From a bacterium (GTDB lineage Bacteria > Myxococcota_A > Bradymonadia > Bradymonadales > Bradymonadaceae): 64,000 nt of DNA. The DNA lies in contig JAUIBR010000017.1 of NCBI GenBank assembly GCA_030427705.1, positions 1 through 64,000 of the forward strand. Direction: 5' to 3'. The notes under the pieces were generated by a model. It saw only the letters and a list, made by a program, of their open reading frames with translations. It had not been told where the DNA came from and made no database searches. Numbering within the stretch: position 1 is the first letter of the stretch; each line of letters opens with the position of its first letter. The translations under genes and the position numbers were made by a program. Shown in pieces: positions 49,989-59,789 of this stretch.

Positions 49989-51599
49989 TTAAGGTACGAC
50001 TGACGCGCGTTTCGGATCGGACTTTTCATCCTCCTTTTCGTCCGTCTTCGGAGGTGGGTTCGGGCTGGAGTACTTTTTGGAGGAACGCCTGTTGCCCGCT
50101 TTCTTCGCCGGTTTACTTACAGTCTTCTTTGGAGGCTCGGTCACCTTTTCGGGTTTGTCAGGTTCAACTTCCTTCTCGACCACGGCCATGTCCGGTGCCG
50201 GATCCTCAAACTCCAGTACAACTTCTTTGGAAGGCTCTTCGACCACCTCATTGGCGGGCTCAGGTTTGACCTCCTCAACCTCAACCGCCTCCGACGGGGC
50301 TTTTGGCAACTGGCCCGCGTACCATTGCAGGCCCCCATACGCTGCCAACAACACCACGCCGATGGCAATCACAAAGACAATCAGACCACGTTTGGAATTC
50401 TGCTCTCGCCGCTCCACAACGACAGGTTGCGGGCTGGGTGCGACCTCTGCCGTCGAGACGCGCACTAGCGTATCATGTGCTTGGTCGGCCTCGCCGAACT
50501 CGTCAGAAACCGGCAACGCTCGTGAGCCATCTGCAAAGGCGTCGGTATGCGCAAGTGGTTGCAAGGTCTTGTAGGACCTGTTGGGCGTGTGGGGTTGGAA
50601 TGTATTCGTGTCCAGCTCGGCAACACCACCGTCAAGCGTAGCTTCGAACCCAACTTCTGCGCCCACCCATTCGCCCGGAACAATGATATCGTTCGCCTTC
50701 ACCTTGGCGAGTGCCGCGCCAAAAGCTGATGCGTCCGCGAAGCGATACTGAGGGTCAAGCGCGATGGACTGCGAAACGACAGGCCCAAAGGTGGGGTGCT
50801 GCAGGAAGGACTCCGGGATGTCGACCATGCCCTGCGCGTGTTTCATCAGAAAAGCCATCATCGTGTCTGCATGAACTGCGGGCCTTCCCACAAGCGCTTC
50901 AATCAGAATCAACCCCATCTGGTAGACATCGACCTTCGGCGAAATCTTGCCGAACTCGATATACTCAGGCGCCAGATACGCGGGCGTCCCGACAAACGCA
51001 CCGGTGGCAGTGAAGCGACCAGCCCGAGTTTCCTGGTCCGGCGACACCACACCTGCGACACCAAAATCAAGCAGAACCACCTGTTCTTGTGGTGTGTCAG
51101 GATGCTGGATGTAGAGGTTTGAGGGTTTCAGATCTTTGTGAATCACACCTGCGTCGTGTGCTACTGCCAGCGCCTCGAGTGCCTGCGAAAACAAGCGCAG
51201 CGCGCGTTCGGGAGCAACAGGACCTTCTTTGTAGATCTGTTGTTCCAAGTCGTAGCCGTCCAGGAACTCCATCGCGATGTAGGGGCGGCCTGAATCTTCC
51301 AAAACCCCGAAGTCGTAGACCTGAATGATACCGGGGTGTTTGAGGCTCGCGATGATCTGCGCCTCTCGCATGAAGCGCGCGATGAACGGGTCGATATTTG
51401 TTGGAGTCTCTGGAAGCTCCAGCACCTTGATAGCGACTTTGCGAGCGAGCTTCACATGCTCCGCCCGGTAAACCGTCGCAAACCCGCCTTCACCGATTTG
51501 AGCTTCGATCCGGTAACGGTCGTCGATCAATCGACCCTCATGGAGCTTGACCAGGGGTATGGTTACTGGCTCAGGAGGTTTTTCGTCGATAGTGTCCAT
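49989..51599 (-). CDS. Hanks-type Ser/Thr protein kinase, membrane anchored (second copy of the module)
   Basis: A 536-aa kinase: GEGGFATVYRA, VAIKVLEL, GVIHKDLKPSNLYI (catalytic loop HKD instead of the usual HRD, Lys for Arg), LLDFGVAG, GTPAYLAPEYI. One membrane helix near residue 410 (LIVFVIAIGVVLLAAYGGL) then a Glu/Val/Pro-rich stretch and a basic tail (KPAKKAGNRRSSKK). HKD kinases tend not to need activation-loop phosphorylation. Together with the downstream TPR/PEGA gene it is the second copy of the arrangement seen at 13348-15582. Gap of 65 bp to the next gene. Confidence 0.9.
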   Translation of the reverse strand: MDTIDEKPPEPVTIPLVKLHEGRLIDDRYRIEAQIGEGGFATVYRAEHVKLARKVAIKVLELPETPTNIDPFIARFMREAQIIASLKHPGIIQVYDFGVLEDSGRPYIAMEFLDGYDLEQQIYKEGPVAPERALRLFSQALEALAVAHDAGVIHKDLKPSNLYIQHPDTPQEQVVLLDFGVAGVVSPDQETRAGRFTATGAFVGTPAYLAPEYIEFGKISPKVDVYQMGLILIEALVGRPAVHADTMMAFLMKHAQGMVDIPESFLQHPTFGPVVSQSIALDPQYRFADASAFGAALAKVKANDIIVPGEWVGAEVGFEATLDGGVAELDTNTFQPHTPNRSYKTLQPLAHTDAFADGSRALPVSDEFGEADQAHDTLVRVSTAEVAPSPQPVVVERREQNSKRGLIVFVIAIGVVLLAAYGGLQWYAGQLPKAPSEAVEVEEVKPEPANEVVEEPSKEVVLEFEDPAPDMAVVEKEVEPDKPEKVTEPPKKTVSKPAKKAGNRRSSKKYSSPNPPPKTDEKEDEKSDPKRASVVP

Positions 51600-51639
51600 C
51601 GGCTTGGGGGTTCGGGGCTGTGGGGCTAGCGGCTAGCGG

Positions 51640-53322
51640 CTACGGGGCCAGCTCAACTTCAACATCAAATTCCACCTTACGGATGCGGTTCAAGGCACGC
51701 AAATGTTCCGAGAGGTCGTTCCAAGGTAACAACACGGATTCTTGGAAGGTATTGGAATTCGCAACGTAAATCGAGGTCGCGTCGGATCCGGTCGCAAGTT
51801 CAGTGAAGGTCTTGGGTTCATGCGTGGCATCGATGGCATTCGAGATCTTGATGCTCTCGTCCGTGAACTCGAAACTGCGCTCAAATTTGACCTCGGTGCG
51901 CGGCTTGCCGGTGATGAGGACCTTCTGCAGGATCGAGCGCACCGTGTCTGGACCAAGTCGACCGACACTCAGATTCATGCCGCGGAACATCATCTGTTTG
52001 ACGGGGCTCGGCAGCGGGTAGCGTCGTCGTGACATCTGGCCGGTGACCTTGAAGCGCCCCTTCTTGTCGTTGACCGAGATCTTGAAGGTGTCATCAACCA
52101 GGTGCGAGACAAACGTCTCTTCGTCTTCGGTGCGAAGCAATAGCCCGGTGTCCGAATAGAGCGGCCCTTGCTCGTCAAAGACCTTGAGCACCCCGCCCTT
52201 CGCCATCGAGAGCACCGCGTAGTAGTTGTCCGTCTTCTTCACGAACATCTTCGCATCCGAGAACCAACGCTCGAAATTGCCGCGGTTTTCTTCCAGCGTG
52301 CCGGTGCGCGTCTCGTTGTAGTGCAACCAGCTGTGCATCCAGTCGTACACATAGTGCGCGCACATGCGATTGTCGTCGTTGAAGTAGCGACGACGCTCGG
52401 GCATCGAGCGATACAAGTAGGTATCCGCAATCTGCCCAGCTTGCGGGTAGAACTGCGACATCACTTCGAAGCCATGTGGATAGAAGTGATAGGTGTTCCG
52501 GCTGCCGTATTCGCCAGCGTATGAGCCGTCCGGATGCATGAAATATGTCGCAAAGTCGACCGCGGACTCGAGCGATTTGACGATCTTGGGGTCCTTCGAT
52601 TTCTGCCAGAGCTTCGACAGAAACGCGATGGAACACGAGTGATAGCCAGGGTCTGCGCCCTCGTACTCCTGATACCAACCTTCGTCGTGCTGCCACGACA
52701 ATGTGATATCCAAGAAGTGGTCTGAGGCCGCTTTGTACTTCGAATCACCCGTAATCATGTAGACGTTGTAGAGCGCGAGCGCCGCAAACGCCTGATGGTT
52801 GGCGAGCTGGCCGCTCTCGTTGTTGTTGGCCAGCCAATCGGCGCGCAAGCGGAAGAACGAGACCATCTCCTGGTCTTCGAGCTCTAGCTCAAGGTAAGTC
52901 TCGGTCATCGCATAGGTCGAGAAGACCAAGGCCCCAAGCGCCTTTTCAAACGGGAAGTAATCGTCGCAGGTCCCGTCGCTGTGCGACGCCTTCATCGAGA
53001 ATCGAATCGACGCGATGGCGAGCTCTTTTAGCCGCTCGACCTGATAGTACGGGTTGTTCGGGAATGGGTATTTGTAGGCCAAGGCCAGCGGCAGAACGAA
53101 CTCTTGATTCATCCCGCAGGGGAAGTCGACGGTTCGGTAGTGCCAGTACTCGCGGTCAAAACAGCCGTAGGTCTCCGAAAAACGGTTCTTATCGATCATC
53201 AAGATGATGCGCGGCATCATGCGCAGCGCTTCAAACGCGTACCAATCGCGATGGCCTGGCTTTGGCTGCGGGAATCGGAAGGTTCGGCGGTCAGACTTCT
53301 TACTAAATCGCAGAGATTTCAT
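51640..53322 (-). CDS. Glycan-active (alpha/alpha barrel) protein, lyase- or hydrolase-like
   Basis: A 560-aa protein without signal peptide. The first 380 residues have the alpha-helical barrel pattern of heparinase/unsaturated-glucuronyl-hydrolase-like enzymes (DWYAFEALRMMPRIILMIDK; DGTCDDYFPFEKALGALV; WQHDEGWYQEYEGADPGYHS; YAGEYGSRNTYHFYPHGFEV), the rest is beta-rich (SFEFTDESIKISNAIDATHE). It overlaps the methyltransferase gene by 4 bp. Position in a glycan locus suggests degradation or modification of the polymer in the cytoplasm or membrane, or a lipid-linked intermediate. Catalytic residues not assigned. Confidence 0.6.
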   Translation of the reverse strand: MKSLRFSKKSDRRTFRFPQPKPGHRDWYAFEALRMMPRIILMIDKNRFSETYGCFDREYWHYRTVDFPCGMNQEFVLPLALAYKYPFPNNPYYQVERLKELAIASIRFSMKASHSDGTCDDYFPFEKALGALVFSTYAMTETYLELELEDQEMVSFFRLRADWLANNNESGQLANHQAFAALALYNVYMITGDSKYKAASDHFLDITLSWQHDEGWYQEYEGADPGYHSCSIAFLSKLWQKSKDPKIVKSLESAVDFATYFMHPDGSYAGEYGSRNTYHFYPHGFEVMSQFYPQAGQIADTYLYRSMPERRRYFNDDNRMCAHYVYDWMHSWLHYNETRTGTLEENRGNFERWFSDAKMFVKKTDNYYAVLSMAKGGVLKVFDEQGPLYSDTGLLLRTEDEETFVSHLVDDTFKISVNDKKGRFKVTGQMSRRRYPLPSPVKQMMFRGMNLSVGRLGPDTVRSILQKVLITGKPRTEVKFERSFEFTDESIKISNAIDATHEPKTFTELATGSDATSIYVANSNTFQESVLLPWNDLSEHLRALNRIRKVEFDVEVELAP

Positions 53323-54062
53323 TTCGGTTTTTGCGCAACAACAGCTTGATTGACGAACGAGAAATCGAGCAGGCCCATCTTGTGGACGAGGTCATCGACC
53401 ATAAGTGACATCTGCGGGTCGAGCTCGACCCCGATATACGGCAGAACCCCAGTAAACACCCACATGAACGGGCGGTAGGCGATGGTCTCAAAACCCGCGT
53501 TCTGACAAAGCGTGACCAGCACCTCGGAGTTCACTTCGGTCTCATGGAATTCGTCAGCAACCATGCCGAATTTGCCGGCGACATCGTCCCAGAATGGATT
53601 TGGGCAGGTTGCGACAAAAATCCCGCCGGGCTTCAGAACTCGAAACGCTTCGTCGACGCATGCCTGCGGGTTGCTTAGGTGTTCAAGCACCGCCAAGACA
53701 CTGGTCAGGTCGTAGCTCTCGTCTTGAATCTCATCGGGCAGATTCATCACATCGCCCTGAATCACCCGTGTATCAGAAGGCAACGCCGGCGCTTCATCGA
53801 TGAGCTCTTGAGCGTACTCAATCCCGTCAAACGTCCCGTTTGCACCCAAGAGTTCGCGAATGTGAAGCAGAGTGAGCGCGTCAGCCGCGCCCATCTCTAG
53901 AACATCCACGGTTTTCATGTGGGGATGGAACTCTCGAAACGCGTTCGCGGCGACCTGCGCGCGCACGCGATATCGATAGTTGAGGTACTTCTTCTCGAGG
54001 CGTCCTCGGGCGTATTCCGCGTCCATCACGCCAAGGTATTCATCCGATTGCTTTTCCATCAT
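53319..54062 (-). CDS. Class I SAM-dependent methyltransferase
   Basis: A 247-aa cytoplasmic methyltransferase: motif I VLEMGAADALTLLHI near residue 55, motif post-I GTFDGIEYAQEL, DVMNLPDEIQ (adenine region), and LTSVLAVLEHLSNPQACVDE (motif IV/V). Substrate likely a sugar or lipid intermediate of the glycan locus, by position. Starts MMEKQ; the next gene starts 4 bp inside its end. The 308-bp gap upstream holds the presumed promoter. Confidence 0.85.
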   Translation of the reverse strand: MMEKQSDEYLGVMDAEYARGRLEKKYLNYRYRVRAQVAANAFREFHPHMKTVDVLEMGAADALTLLHIRELLGANGTFDGIEYAQELIDEAPALPSDTRVIQGDVMNLPDEIQDESYDLTSVLAVLEHLSNPQACVDEAFRVLKPGGIFVATCPNPFWDDVAGKFGMVADEFHETEVNSEVLVTLCQNAGFETIAYRPFMWVFTGVLPYIGVELDPQMSLMVDDLVHKMGLLDFSFVNQAVVAQKPK

Positions 54063-54370
54063 TCATCCATTTCGCACGAAGCGCGCGCGAATGTAGTCCG
54101 CAACAGACCGCGGTGCAACTCGCACGGTCGCCTTGCAGCTCTTCGGTCGCGTTGTAGTTCGCGTTTCAGCTGCACGTTTCAGCTTCGCGCTCTCGATCTT
54201 ATTGTGCAATTCGCGAGGACCATGGCGGACTTTCCACCGATGAACTCTGATTTCGACACAGATTCTCGCGGATTCTCTTGGGGCCTTGGTTAGGTGGCTT
54301 GACCCAAGAATCCAACCATTTCAAGAATCGTAGCCAATCGGCGCAAGCATCTGAGAAATCAGTGGAAAGA
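54063..54370. other. Intergenic region without a recognised gene
   Basis: Between the methyltransferase and flippase-like genes. It holds degenerate GCTTCGCGC, TTTCAGCT and GGTCGCGTT pieces related to the hairpin arrays and the CAGCTTCCAGC ends of the palindromic element, but no regular array. The promoter of the methyltransferase pair must lie here. No frame of coding quality. Confidence 0.5.
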
Positions 54371-55321
54371 CTACTCGACTGTTCGTTTAAACTGACGGAG
54401 CATGAACGGAACGCCCACGACCGCTGTCACCCACGAGGCCAAAAGCGAATAGCCGATGGTGGTAGCGATGACACCGGACTCGTCTAGGCTTCGACCCAAT
54501 AGCGTGAGCAGGGCTAGGAACGCGGCATCGCGGGTTCCCATGCCGGAGACCGTTAGCGGGAGCATGCCGACGAAGATGGCGAGTGGCCAAAGGGCGAAGA
54601 CGTCGACGACGTTCAGACCAGCCGAGAATGCGTAGGACAGGCAGATGACGATACCGATGGCGAAAATCCACGCCAGAATCGACGTGAAGCACACTCCCAG
54701 GAAGTAAGCGGGACGCTCTTGGAAGGCGTTGAATACCCGCAGCACGCTCTCGATCTTCTCGGCGCGAGCCTTCAGGAAGCCCACCTTCGTGTACTGCTTC
54801 ATTAAGACAACCACGACCAGGAAGACCCATTCGGCGGCCAGCAATAGCAGGGCCACCGCGCTGATTTGCCAGAGGCCAGTGACGATTCCTCCAATCGCGC
54901 TCAACAGGCAAAGCGATTGCACATCGATAAGCTTCTCGGCAACGATCGCGCCCGCGCCTTCCGCGACCGGACAGTGGTCCCGCAGCACCCACGCCCGCAA
55001 TACATCGCTGGCTCTAGACGGCGTAATGACCGCGAGTGGCCACGTCGACAACACAGCGTTAAGTGCGGACAGAAACGGTGGATGGTGGCCCATCACACGG
55101 ATGGTCAGCTGCAGCCTGTAAGTTCCTAGACAGATTTGGGCCACCAGTATCCCGAACGCGAGCCCAATATACGTGGCGTCAGCGGTCTTGAGCGTTTCGG
55201 TGAAGTCCGCCATCCCCGCAGCCTGGTCGACCAGCACGTAGAGCACCGCCGCCGTGATAGCCAACAGGGGCAGGATTCTCCAATCGAAGAACCTGACCTT
55301 TGGGATGTCTTCATTTGCCAA
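54371..55321 (-). CDS. Lysylphosphatidylglycerol-synthase-TM / AglD-like membrane protein
   Basis: About 316 aa, integral membrane protein with around eight helices of the UPF0104/LPG_synthase_TM family (ILPLLAITAAVLYVLVDQAA; PLAIFVGMLPLTVSGMGTRD; GRSLDESGVIATTIGYSLLA). The GMLPLTVSGMGTRDAAF segment is the family's conserved loop. Such proteins often accompany glycosyltransferases and may flip or modify polyprenyl-linked sugars. GGAG 6 nt before the TTG at 55321 favours this start over TTG at 55333. It overlaps the upstream transferase gene by 11 bp. Confidence 0.75.
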   Translation of the reverse strand: MANEDIPKVRFFDWRILPLLAITAAVLYVLVDQAAGMADFTETLKTADATYIGLAFGILVAQICLGTYRLQLTIRVMGHHPPFLSALNAVLSTWPLAVITPSRASDVLRAWVLRDHCPVAEGAGAIVAEKLIDVQSLCLLSAIGGIVTGLWQISAVALLLLAAEWVFLVVVVLMKQYTKVGFLKARAEKIESVLRVFNAFQERPAYFLGVCFTSILAWIFAIGIVICLSYAFSAGLNVVDVFALWPLAIFVGMLPLTVSGMGTRDAAFLALLTLLGRSLDESGVIATTIGYSLLASWVTAVVGVPFMLRQFKRTVE

Positions 55322-56927
55322 CGGAGGCTCCAATCGACTTCAAGTACTTCGCTGCCGCGCCGGGATCTTCCTGCAGCGAATGAGCCGGATAGAAGTCGGA
55401 TACGAAGTAAGAATGCCAGAATGACGTTGGCTCTTCCTTGAATCCGAACTCCTTAAAGTCCAGCCCCGGTTCGTCCAAGTAGTACACCACATAGCCCAGG
55501 ACTCGGCGAGTTTTGTACTTTTTGTAGAGCTCAAGTTGCCGTGGTTTGGGGACGTGTCGGCCAATCACAAAGATATTGGCATTTGTGGGAAGTTTCACGT
55601 TCGCGCGGTACCTGCGCCACGTGTAGTAGCGCATCTGGATCGTCGCGTTCACGGACCGGTGAAACGCGATTCTATCGGTCGGCTTAGTGTTTTGGTTCAA
55701 CCACTGCCCGAACATCGTCTTGTCCAGCTGTCCATCCTGCGGAAAACCTTTCGACGGCTTCTTCGGAGGCAGAATCTCGTAAGTGCGCAGATGCGTTGTT
55801 GGGTACTGCGTGAACAGCCAGCCGACATGCAGCAGCAACACCACCGCTAATGCAATCCACTGTTTGTTCGGCAGTCGCTCTGCGAGCCATGTGACCCCCT
55901 GCGCGAAAGCGACGAGCACCGGCACCATGAAAATGAGGATGTAAAACGAGTGCACTCGGGCGGCTTGTTTGAAGACAGCGAAATAGAGCAGTCCGCCCAG
56001 CCCAAAGACCACGATTGTCGCGTCGAGTCGCTTCTGCCGGGCTTGCGTAACCGCGCCTACAATCGCAGTCAGCAGCACGACCCACCCGAAGTAATCCCAG
56101 AACCGGCGACCCACCACGTTGGCCAATCCACCAAGCGTAACCCCGCCTCCAGAGCGCCTTTCCGCTAGTTTCTCGAACCCGGTCGGGCCCGCAAAATCGC
56201 CCAGCCACAGCATGAATCCGCCCAGAATGAGGGCGGTCAGCACACCGATGGCAACGAAGACCACCGGTTTCCTAGGTTTCCGAATCAGGGCATCAGCCCC
56301 AAAGAATCCGGCTAAGATGAAACCAGGCCAATCGAACGTGCAGGCAATACAAACACACGCAACTGCAAGTGGGGCCGCCCACTTTGGAGGCTCTTCACGT
56401 CGCGCATACTCCATCATTATGAGTCCGCACAACGTCCAGAAGATGATGTGTGATTCGTAGTTGAGCAGCCGCCCATACTCGATCTGGAGCGGTATCAGCA
56501 TGTAGCCCAGCACCGCAACAAACGCCGTGACGACATCGCTTCGGAGCCGAACATAGGCAAACAACGCCAAGAAGATGCCGAGGCGCGGTGACAACGCCAC
56601 CAGGGCAGCAGCAGCTTCGGATTGCCCAAAAATCATGAAACTTAGGCCGACCAGGATGTTCACGGTTGGCGGGTGATTCCAATGCACGATGCCCTCGCGG
56701 CCCAAATCCGCGGCGGTGAACATGTGCTTGTATGGCGCAAAGCCGGTCTCTAACAGGCCATGATGGGCGTAGTGAGCACCGATGGTCGACCGCAAAACGC
56801 CGTTCCAGCCGATGTGACCAGCGACGTACAGCTCACCGATACCTTGCAGAGAAAGTAGGATATGAAGCGCAAAGAGCGCGGCCAGCGCGGCCCATTGTTG
56901 TCGTGTTAGCGAGGCGTGGGAATGCAC
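55311..56927 (-). CDS. GT39/ArnT-like membrane glycosyltransferase
   Basis: A 538-aa polytopic protein with about ten helices. GNT-like first helix (QWAALAALFALHILLSLQGI) then the acidic motif region in the first outer loop, GREGIVHWNHPPTVNILVGL (Glu/His loop of PMT/ArnT-type enzymes), and a soluble C-terminal domain of about 120 residues. These use a polyprenyl-phosphate sugar donor on the outer face of the membrane. GTG at 56927 preceded by AAGGTG. It starts 12 bp after the CapD-like gene and overlaps the next one, forming one operon. Confidence 0.75.
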   Translation of the reverse strand: MHSHASLTRQQWAALAALFALHILLSLQGIGELYVAGHIGWNGVLRSTIGAHYAHHGLLETGFAPYKHMFTAADLGREGIVHWNHPPTVNILVGLSFMIFGQSEAAAALVALSPRLGIFLALFAYVRLRSDVVTAFVAVLGYMLIPLQIEYGRLLNYESHIIFWTLCGLIMMEYARREEPPKWAAPLAVACVCIACTFDWPGFILAGFFGADALIRKPRKPVVFVAIGVLTALILGGFMLWLGDFAGPTGFEKLAERRSGGGVTLGGLANVVGRRFWDYFGWVVLLTAIVGAVTQARQKRLDATIVVFGLGGLLYFAVFKQAARVHSFYILIFMVPVLVAFAQGVTWLAERLPNKQWIALAVVLLLHVGWLFTQYPTTHLRTYEILPPKKPSKGFPQDGQLDKTMFGQWLNQNTKPTDRIAFHRSVNATIQMRYYTWRRYRANVKLPTNANIFVIGRHVPKPRQLELYKKYKTRRVLGYVVYYLDEPGLDFKEFGFKEEPTSFWHSYFVSDFYPAHSLQEDPGAAAKYLKSIGASVGK

Positions 56928-56939
56928 GGCCCACCTTGG

Positions 56940-58856
56940 TCAGGGGGTCATTTTCCGCGCCCGAACGTCGTCGAGCTTGACGACATTTTCGGCTGCTTCG
57001 TGATGGAAGGTTGGGACAATCGCTTTCAAGAGCCGACGCACGGAGGTGTCATCGTAGGCGTATGCGACCTCAAGCAGCTCCTCCAGATGCGCCTGCAAGC
57101 GATTCAACTCGGCGTCCGAGTTCTGGCCCACGAAGATCTTGTCGTGGCGCGTTTTGTCAGCGCGCTCTTCATCGAGTGTAAGTTCTTCGAATAGCTTTTC
57201 GCCAGGCCGCACGCCGCTGAAAACGATTTCGACATCGTCTTCAGTGAGCCCCGAAAGGCGAATCATATCGCGGGCGAGGTCGGCAATCTTGACCGGTTGA
57301 CCCATGTCCAAAATGAACAGCTCGCCGCCTTGTCCGTCCGCTGCCGCCTGCAACACCAGCTGCGACGCTTCGGGGATGGTCATGAAGTAGCGCGTCATCT
57401 CGGGGTGGGTGACCGTGACAGGGCCTCCGCGCTTGATCTGCTCGCGGAAAATCGGAACCACGCTGCCGTTGGAACCCAGCACATTACCGAATCGGACCGC
57501 GCAGAAATGCGTGTCGCTGTCGTTGTTTAGATTCAACACGCACAGCTCGGTAACACGCTTCGACGCGCCCATGACGCTGGTGGGGTTAACCGCTTTGTCC
57601 GTGCTGATGAGGATGAAGTTCGAAACTCCGAATTCATCCGAGAGCTCAGCGACCGTCTGCGTGCCGACGACGTTGTTCAGAATCGCCTGTGACGGATGAG
57701 CCTCCATCAGCGGCACGTGTTTGTACGCAGCGGCGTGCAAGACGACCTGAGGTTGGTGCTCTTCAAAGATTGCGCGCATGCGCTCTTCGTTGGACACATC
57801 TGCGATACAAGGGACGACGTTGCCGGCGTCCTTGAGTTCACGATGTACAAAGAACAACGGCGTTTCCGCCCGTTCGACCATCAAGAGCTTCTTGGGATTA
57901 AAGCGCAGAACCTGGCGGCAAATTTCGGAGCCAATCGAGCCACCAGCGCCGGTCACAAGCACCGTTTGGCCCTGAATAAAGCGGCCGATCGACGTCGTAT
58001 CCAACTTCACGGGTTCACGACCAAGCAAGTCTTCAATCGAGACGTCACGTACCTGCGTAAGGCTGACCTTTCCATCCAGAATTGATTCGACTGCAGGCAG
58101 AATCTGCGTCATCACGCCGGTGGACTGGCAGGCCTCAAAGATACGTCGAATCTGCTGTCGGCTGGCCGATGGCATCGCGATGATAATCTGTTCGACGCGG
58201 TGCTTTTGCACGACTTCGTCGAGGCTCGTGATGGGACCCAATACCGGAACACCATGGATGCGAAGTCCACGTTTGTAAGGGTCGTCGTCCAAGAACCCGA
58301 TGGTCTTGTACGGTAGATTTCGGTTCTTCGTGATTTCGCGAAGTAGCGTCTCACCCGTATCACCGGCGCCGATGATCAACAGCGGCTGGGTGCCGCCGAC
58401 TTCCTTTCCACCTGCGCGCGCCCGGACGGCTTCACGCAGGATACGAAGGCTTCCGCGTGCTGCGGCAATCAGGAACAGGCTGAGGCCATAGTCCAAGATG
58501 TAGACCGATCGCGGGAAAGGCGTTTCGGCAATAAACACCTGGTAGACCAGGAAGACGACCGCTGCGATAGCGAGCGAGCGTGCAAGGTCGATGATGTCGT
58601 AGAGACTGACGTACTTCCACCAACCGTTGAAATTGCGAAGCAACGCAAAGACTACGACCTTGGTGGCTAAGACGATTGGGAAGGTCTGGACGATAACGTC
58701 GTTCCAGACTTCGGGGATGTTGAAATCGAAGCGGATTAGGAAAGCGCCGGCATATGCAGCAGAGAACAGCAGCATGTGCATCGCGATGACGATGAGCATG
58801 CGTACCGGCCGCGGCAGTTGCGGCAATTCCTCGAGCCATTGGAGGCGAGATTCCAT
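56940..58856 (-). CDS. Membrane-bound UDP-sugar 4,6-dehydratase (CapD/WbpM type)
   Basis: A 638-aa enzyme: four to five helices in residues 15-120, a CoA-binding-like Rossmann domain (LLIIGAGDTGETLLREI), then an SDR dehydratase domain starting TVLVTGAGGSIGSEICRQ near residue 300. ILISTDKAVNPTSVMGASKR contains the Ser-Met-Lys active-site set of the WbpM/PglF subgroup in place of Tyr-x3-Lys. It makes UDP-4-keto-6-deoxy-HexNAc, the first step towards bacillosamine- or QuiNAc-like sugars on surface polysaccharide. It heads the operon with GT39 and AglD-like genes. Polysaccharide class unknown. Confidence 0.92.
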   Translation of the reverse strand: MESRLQWLEELPQLPRPVRMLIVIAMHMLLFSAAYAGAFLIRFDFNIPEVWNDVIVQTFPIVLATKVVVFALLRNFNGWWKYVSLYDIIDLARSLAIAAVVFLVYQVFIAETPFPRSVYILDYGLSLFLIAAARGSLRILREAVRARAGGKEVGGTQPLLIIGAGDTGETLLREITKNRNLPYKTIGFLDDDPYKRGLRIHGVPVLGPITSLDEVVQKHRVEQIIIAMPSASRQQIRRIFEACQSTGVMTQILPAVESILDGKVSLTQVRDVSIEDLLGREPVKLDTTSIGRFIQGQTVLVTGAGGSIGSEICRQVLRFNPKKLLMVERAETPLFFVHRELKDAGNVVPCIADVSNEERMRAIFEEHQPQVVLHAAAYKHVPLMEAHPSQAILNNVVGTQTVAELSDEFGVSNFILISTDKAVNPTSVMGASKRVTELCVLNLNNDSDTHFCAVRFGNVLGSNGSVVPIFREQIKRGGPVTVTHPEMTRYFMTIPEASQLVLQAAADGQGGELFILDMGQPVKIADLARDMIRLSGLTEDDVEIVFSGVRPGEKLFEELTLDEERADKTRHDKIFVGQNSDAELNRLQAHLEELLEVAYAYDDTSVRRLLKAIVPTFHHEAAENVVKLDDVRARKMTP

Positions 58857-58959
58857 CTATCCACTCAATTCCAAAATCAGTGTGGGATATATACAGACAC
58901 GAGGGTCAATTTTCAATTTTACAGAGTTTGCGGGCTAGGTTTCAGCCACCGCCCCGAGG

Positions 58960-59217
58960 CTACTTTCGAGCCAATAGCGCGCTCGCAAGGTCCCGGGCCT
59001 TGTCTGTGTCCGCTTGAGCCGCGGACTTCAGCCCGCTTCGAAGCGTCGTCACCAAAGCACCGTACTCGCCACCGAACTTCGTGCACCAATCGCAGCCCTC
59101 CAGATGGCGTTCGATCTGGTCCTGCGTGGTTGCATCGAGCGCACCATCGACATAGTCGTCCAGCTTTTCCAAGACCTGCATGCAGCGGATTCCAGCGATT
59201 TCGCGATCTTCAGCCAT
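58960..59217 (-). CDS. Zinc-finger anti-sigma factor
   Basis: An 85-aa protein of the ZAS/zf-HC2 type: C-x(n)-HLEGCDWC, that is His-x3-Cys-x2-Cys near residues 33-40 and a Cys near residue 11. It is short and has no membrane helix, as in RsrA-like cytoplasmic redox anti-sigma factors. It overlaps the sigma factor gene by 8 bp, the normal arrangement for a sigma/anti-sigma pair. Oxidation of the zinc site would release the sigma factor. Confidence 0.9.
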   Translation of the reverse strand: MAEDREIAGIRCMQVLEKLDDYVDGALDATTQDQIERHLEGCDWCTKFGGEYGALVTTLRSGLKSAAQADTDKARDLASALLARK

Positions 59218-59782
59218 CGGCGACCTCGCTGTTTAGCTCCGCCATCAACGCAAGACGCGCCCGATGAAGGCGCGATTTCACGGCAGGAACGTTCATCTCT
59301 AAGATTTGCGCGACCTCTGGATTTGAGAATCCCTCAAGGTCTCGCAATTCAATGATTTCGCGGGCGTCATCGGGAAGTCGCTTCAATGCACGATGCACTT
59401 CAGCAATGGATTCGGCGCGACTGGCTTCGACCTCGGGATCTCCCCAGCCGGCGCGCAGCCCCAATTCACCCAAGCTTTCAAATGTAGCCGGCTCGGCCGT
59501 TCGTCGCCGAAACTGTCTGGCGATACGGTTGCGAGCGATGCCATAGACCCATGCCCGTGCGGTGCTGCTGCCCTCAAAATTTGAAGCGCTCGACATCACG
59601 GACATGAACGTCTCCTGTACGATATCGTCCACCTCGGGTCGTGACCCGATACGACGCGTTACCCAAGCCACTACCGACTCATGGTGTCGAACCACGAACT
59701 CGGTAAAGGCATCGTCGTCGCCACTTGCGTAGCGACGAAGCAACTCGTCATCGCCCTGTGCGTCTGTGGGCCTTGTGGACAT
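59210..59782 (-). CDS. ECF-family RNA polymerase sigma factor
   Basis: A 190-aa sigma factor: region 2 with VEDIV-like VDDIVQETFMSVM and RAWVYGIARNRIARQFR, region 4 with IIELRDLEGFSNPEVAQILE and VPAVKSRLHRARLALMAELN. Directs transcription of a regulon controlled by the partner ZAS protein. Downstream of a small DUF2892 gene (gap 7 bp), so all three may be one operon. A target promoter in this window could not be named. Confidence 0.95.
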   Translation of the reverse strand: MSTRPTDAQGDDELLRRYASGDDDAFTEFVVRHHESVVAWVTRRIGSRPEVDDIVQETFMSVMSSASNFEGSSTARAWVYGIARNRIARQFRRRTAEPATFESLGELGLRAGWGDPEVEASRAESIAEVHRALKRLPDDAREIIELRDLEGFSNPEVAQILEMNVPAVKSRLHRARLALMAELNSEVADG

Positions 59783-59789
59783 TCACACC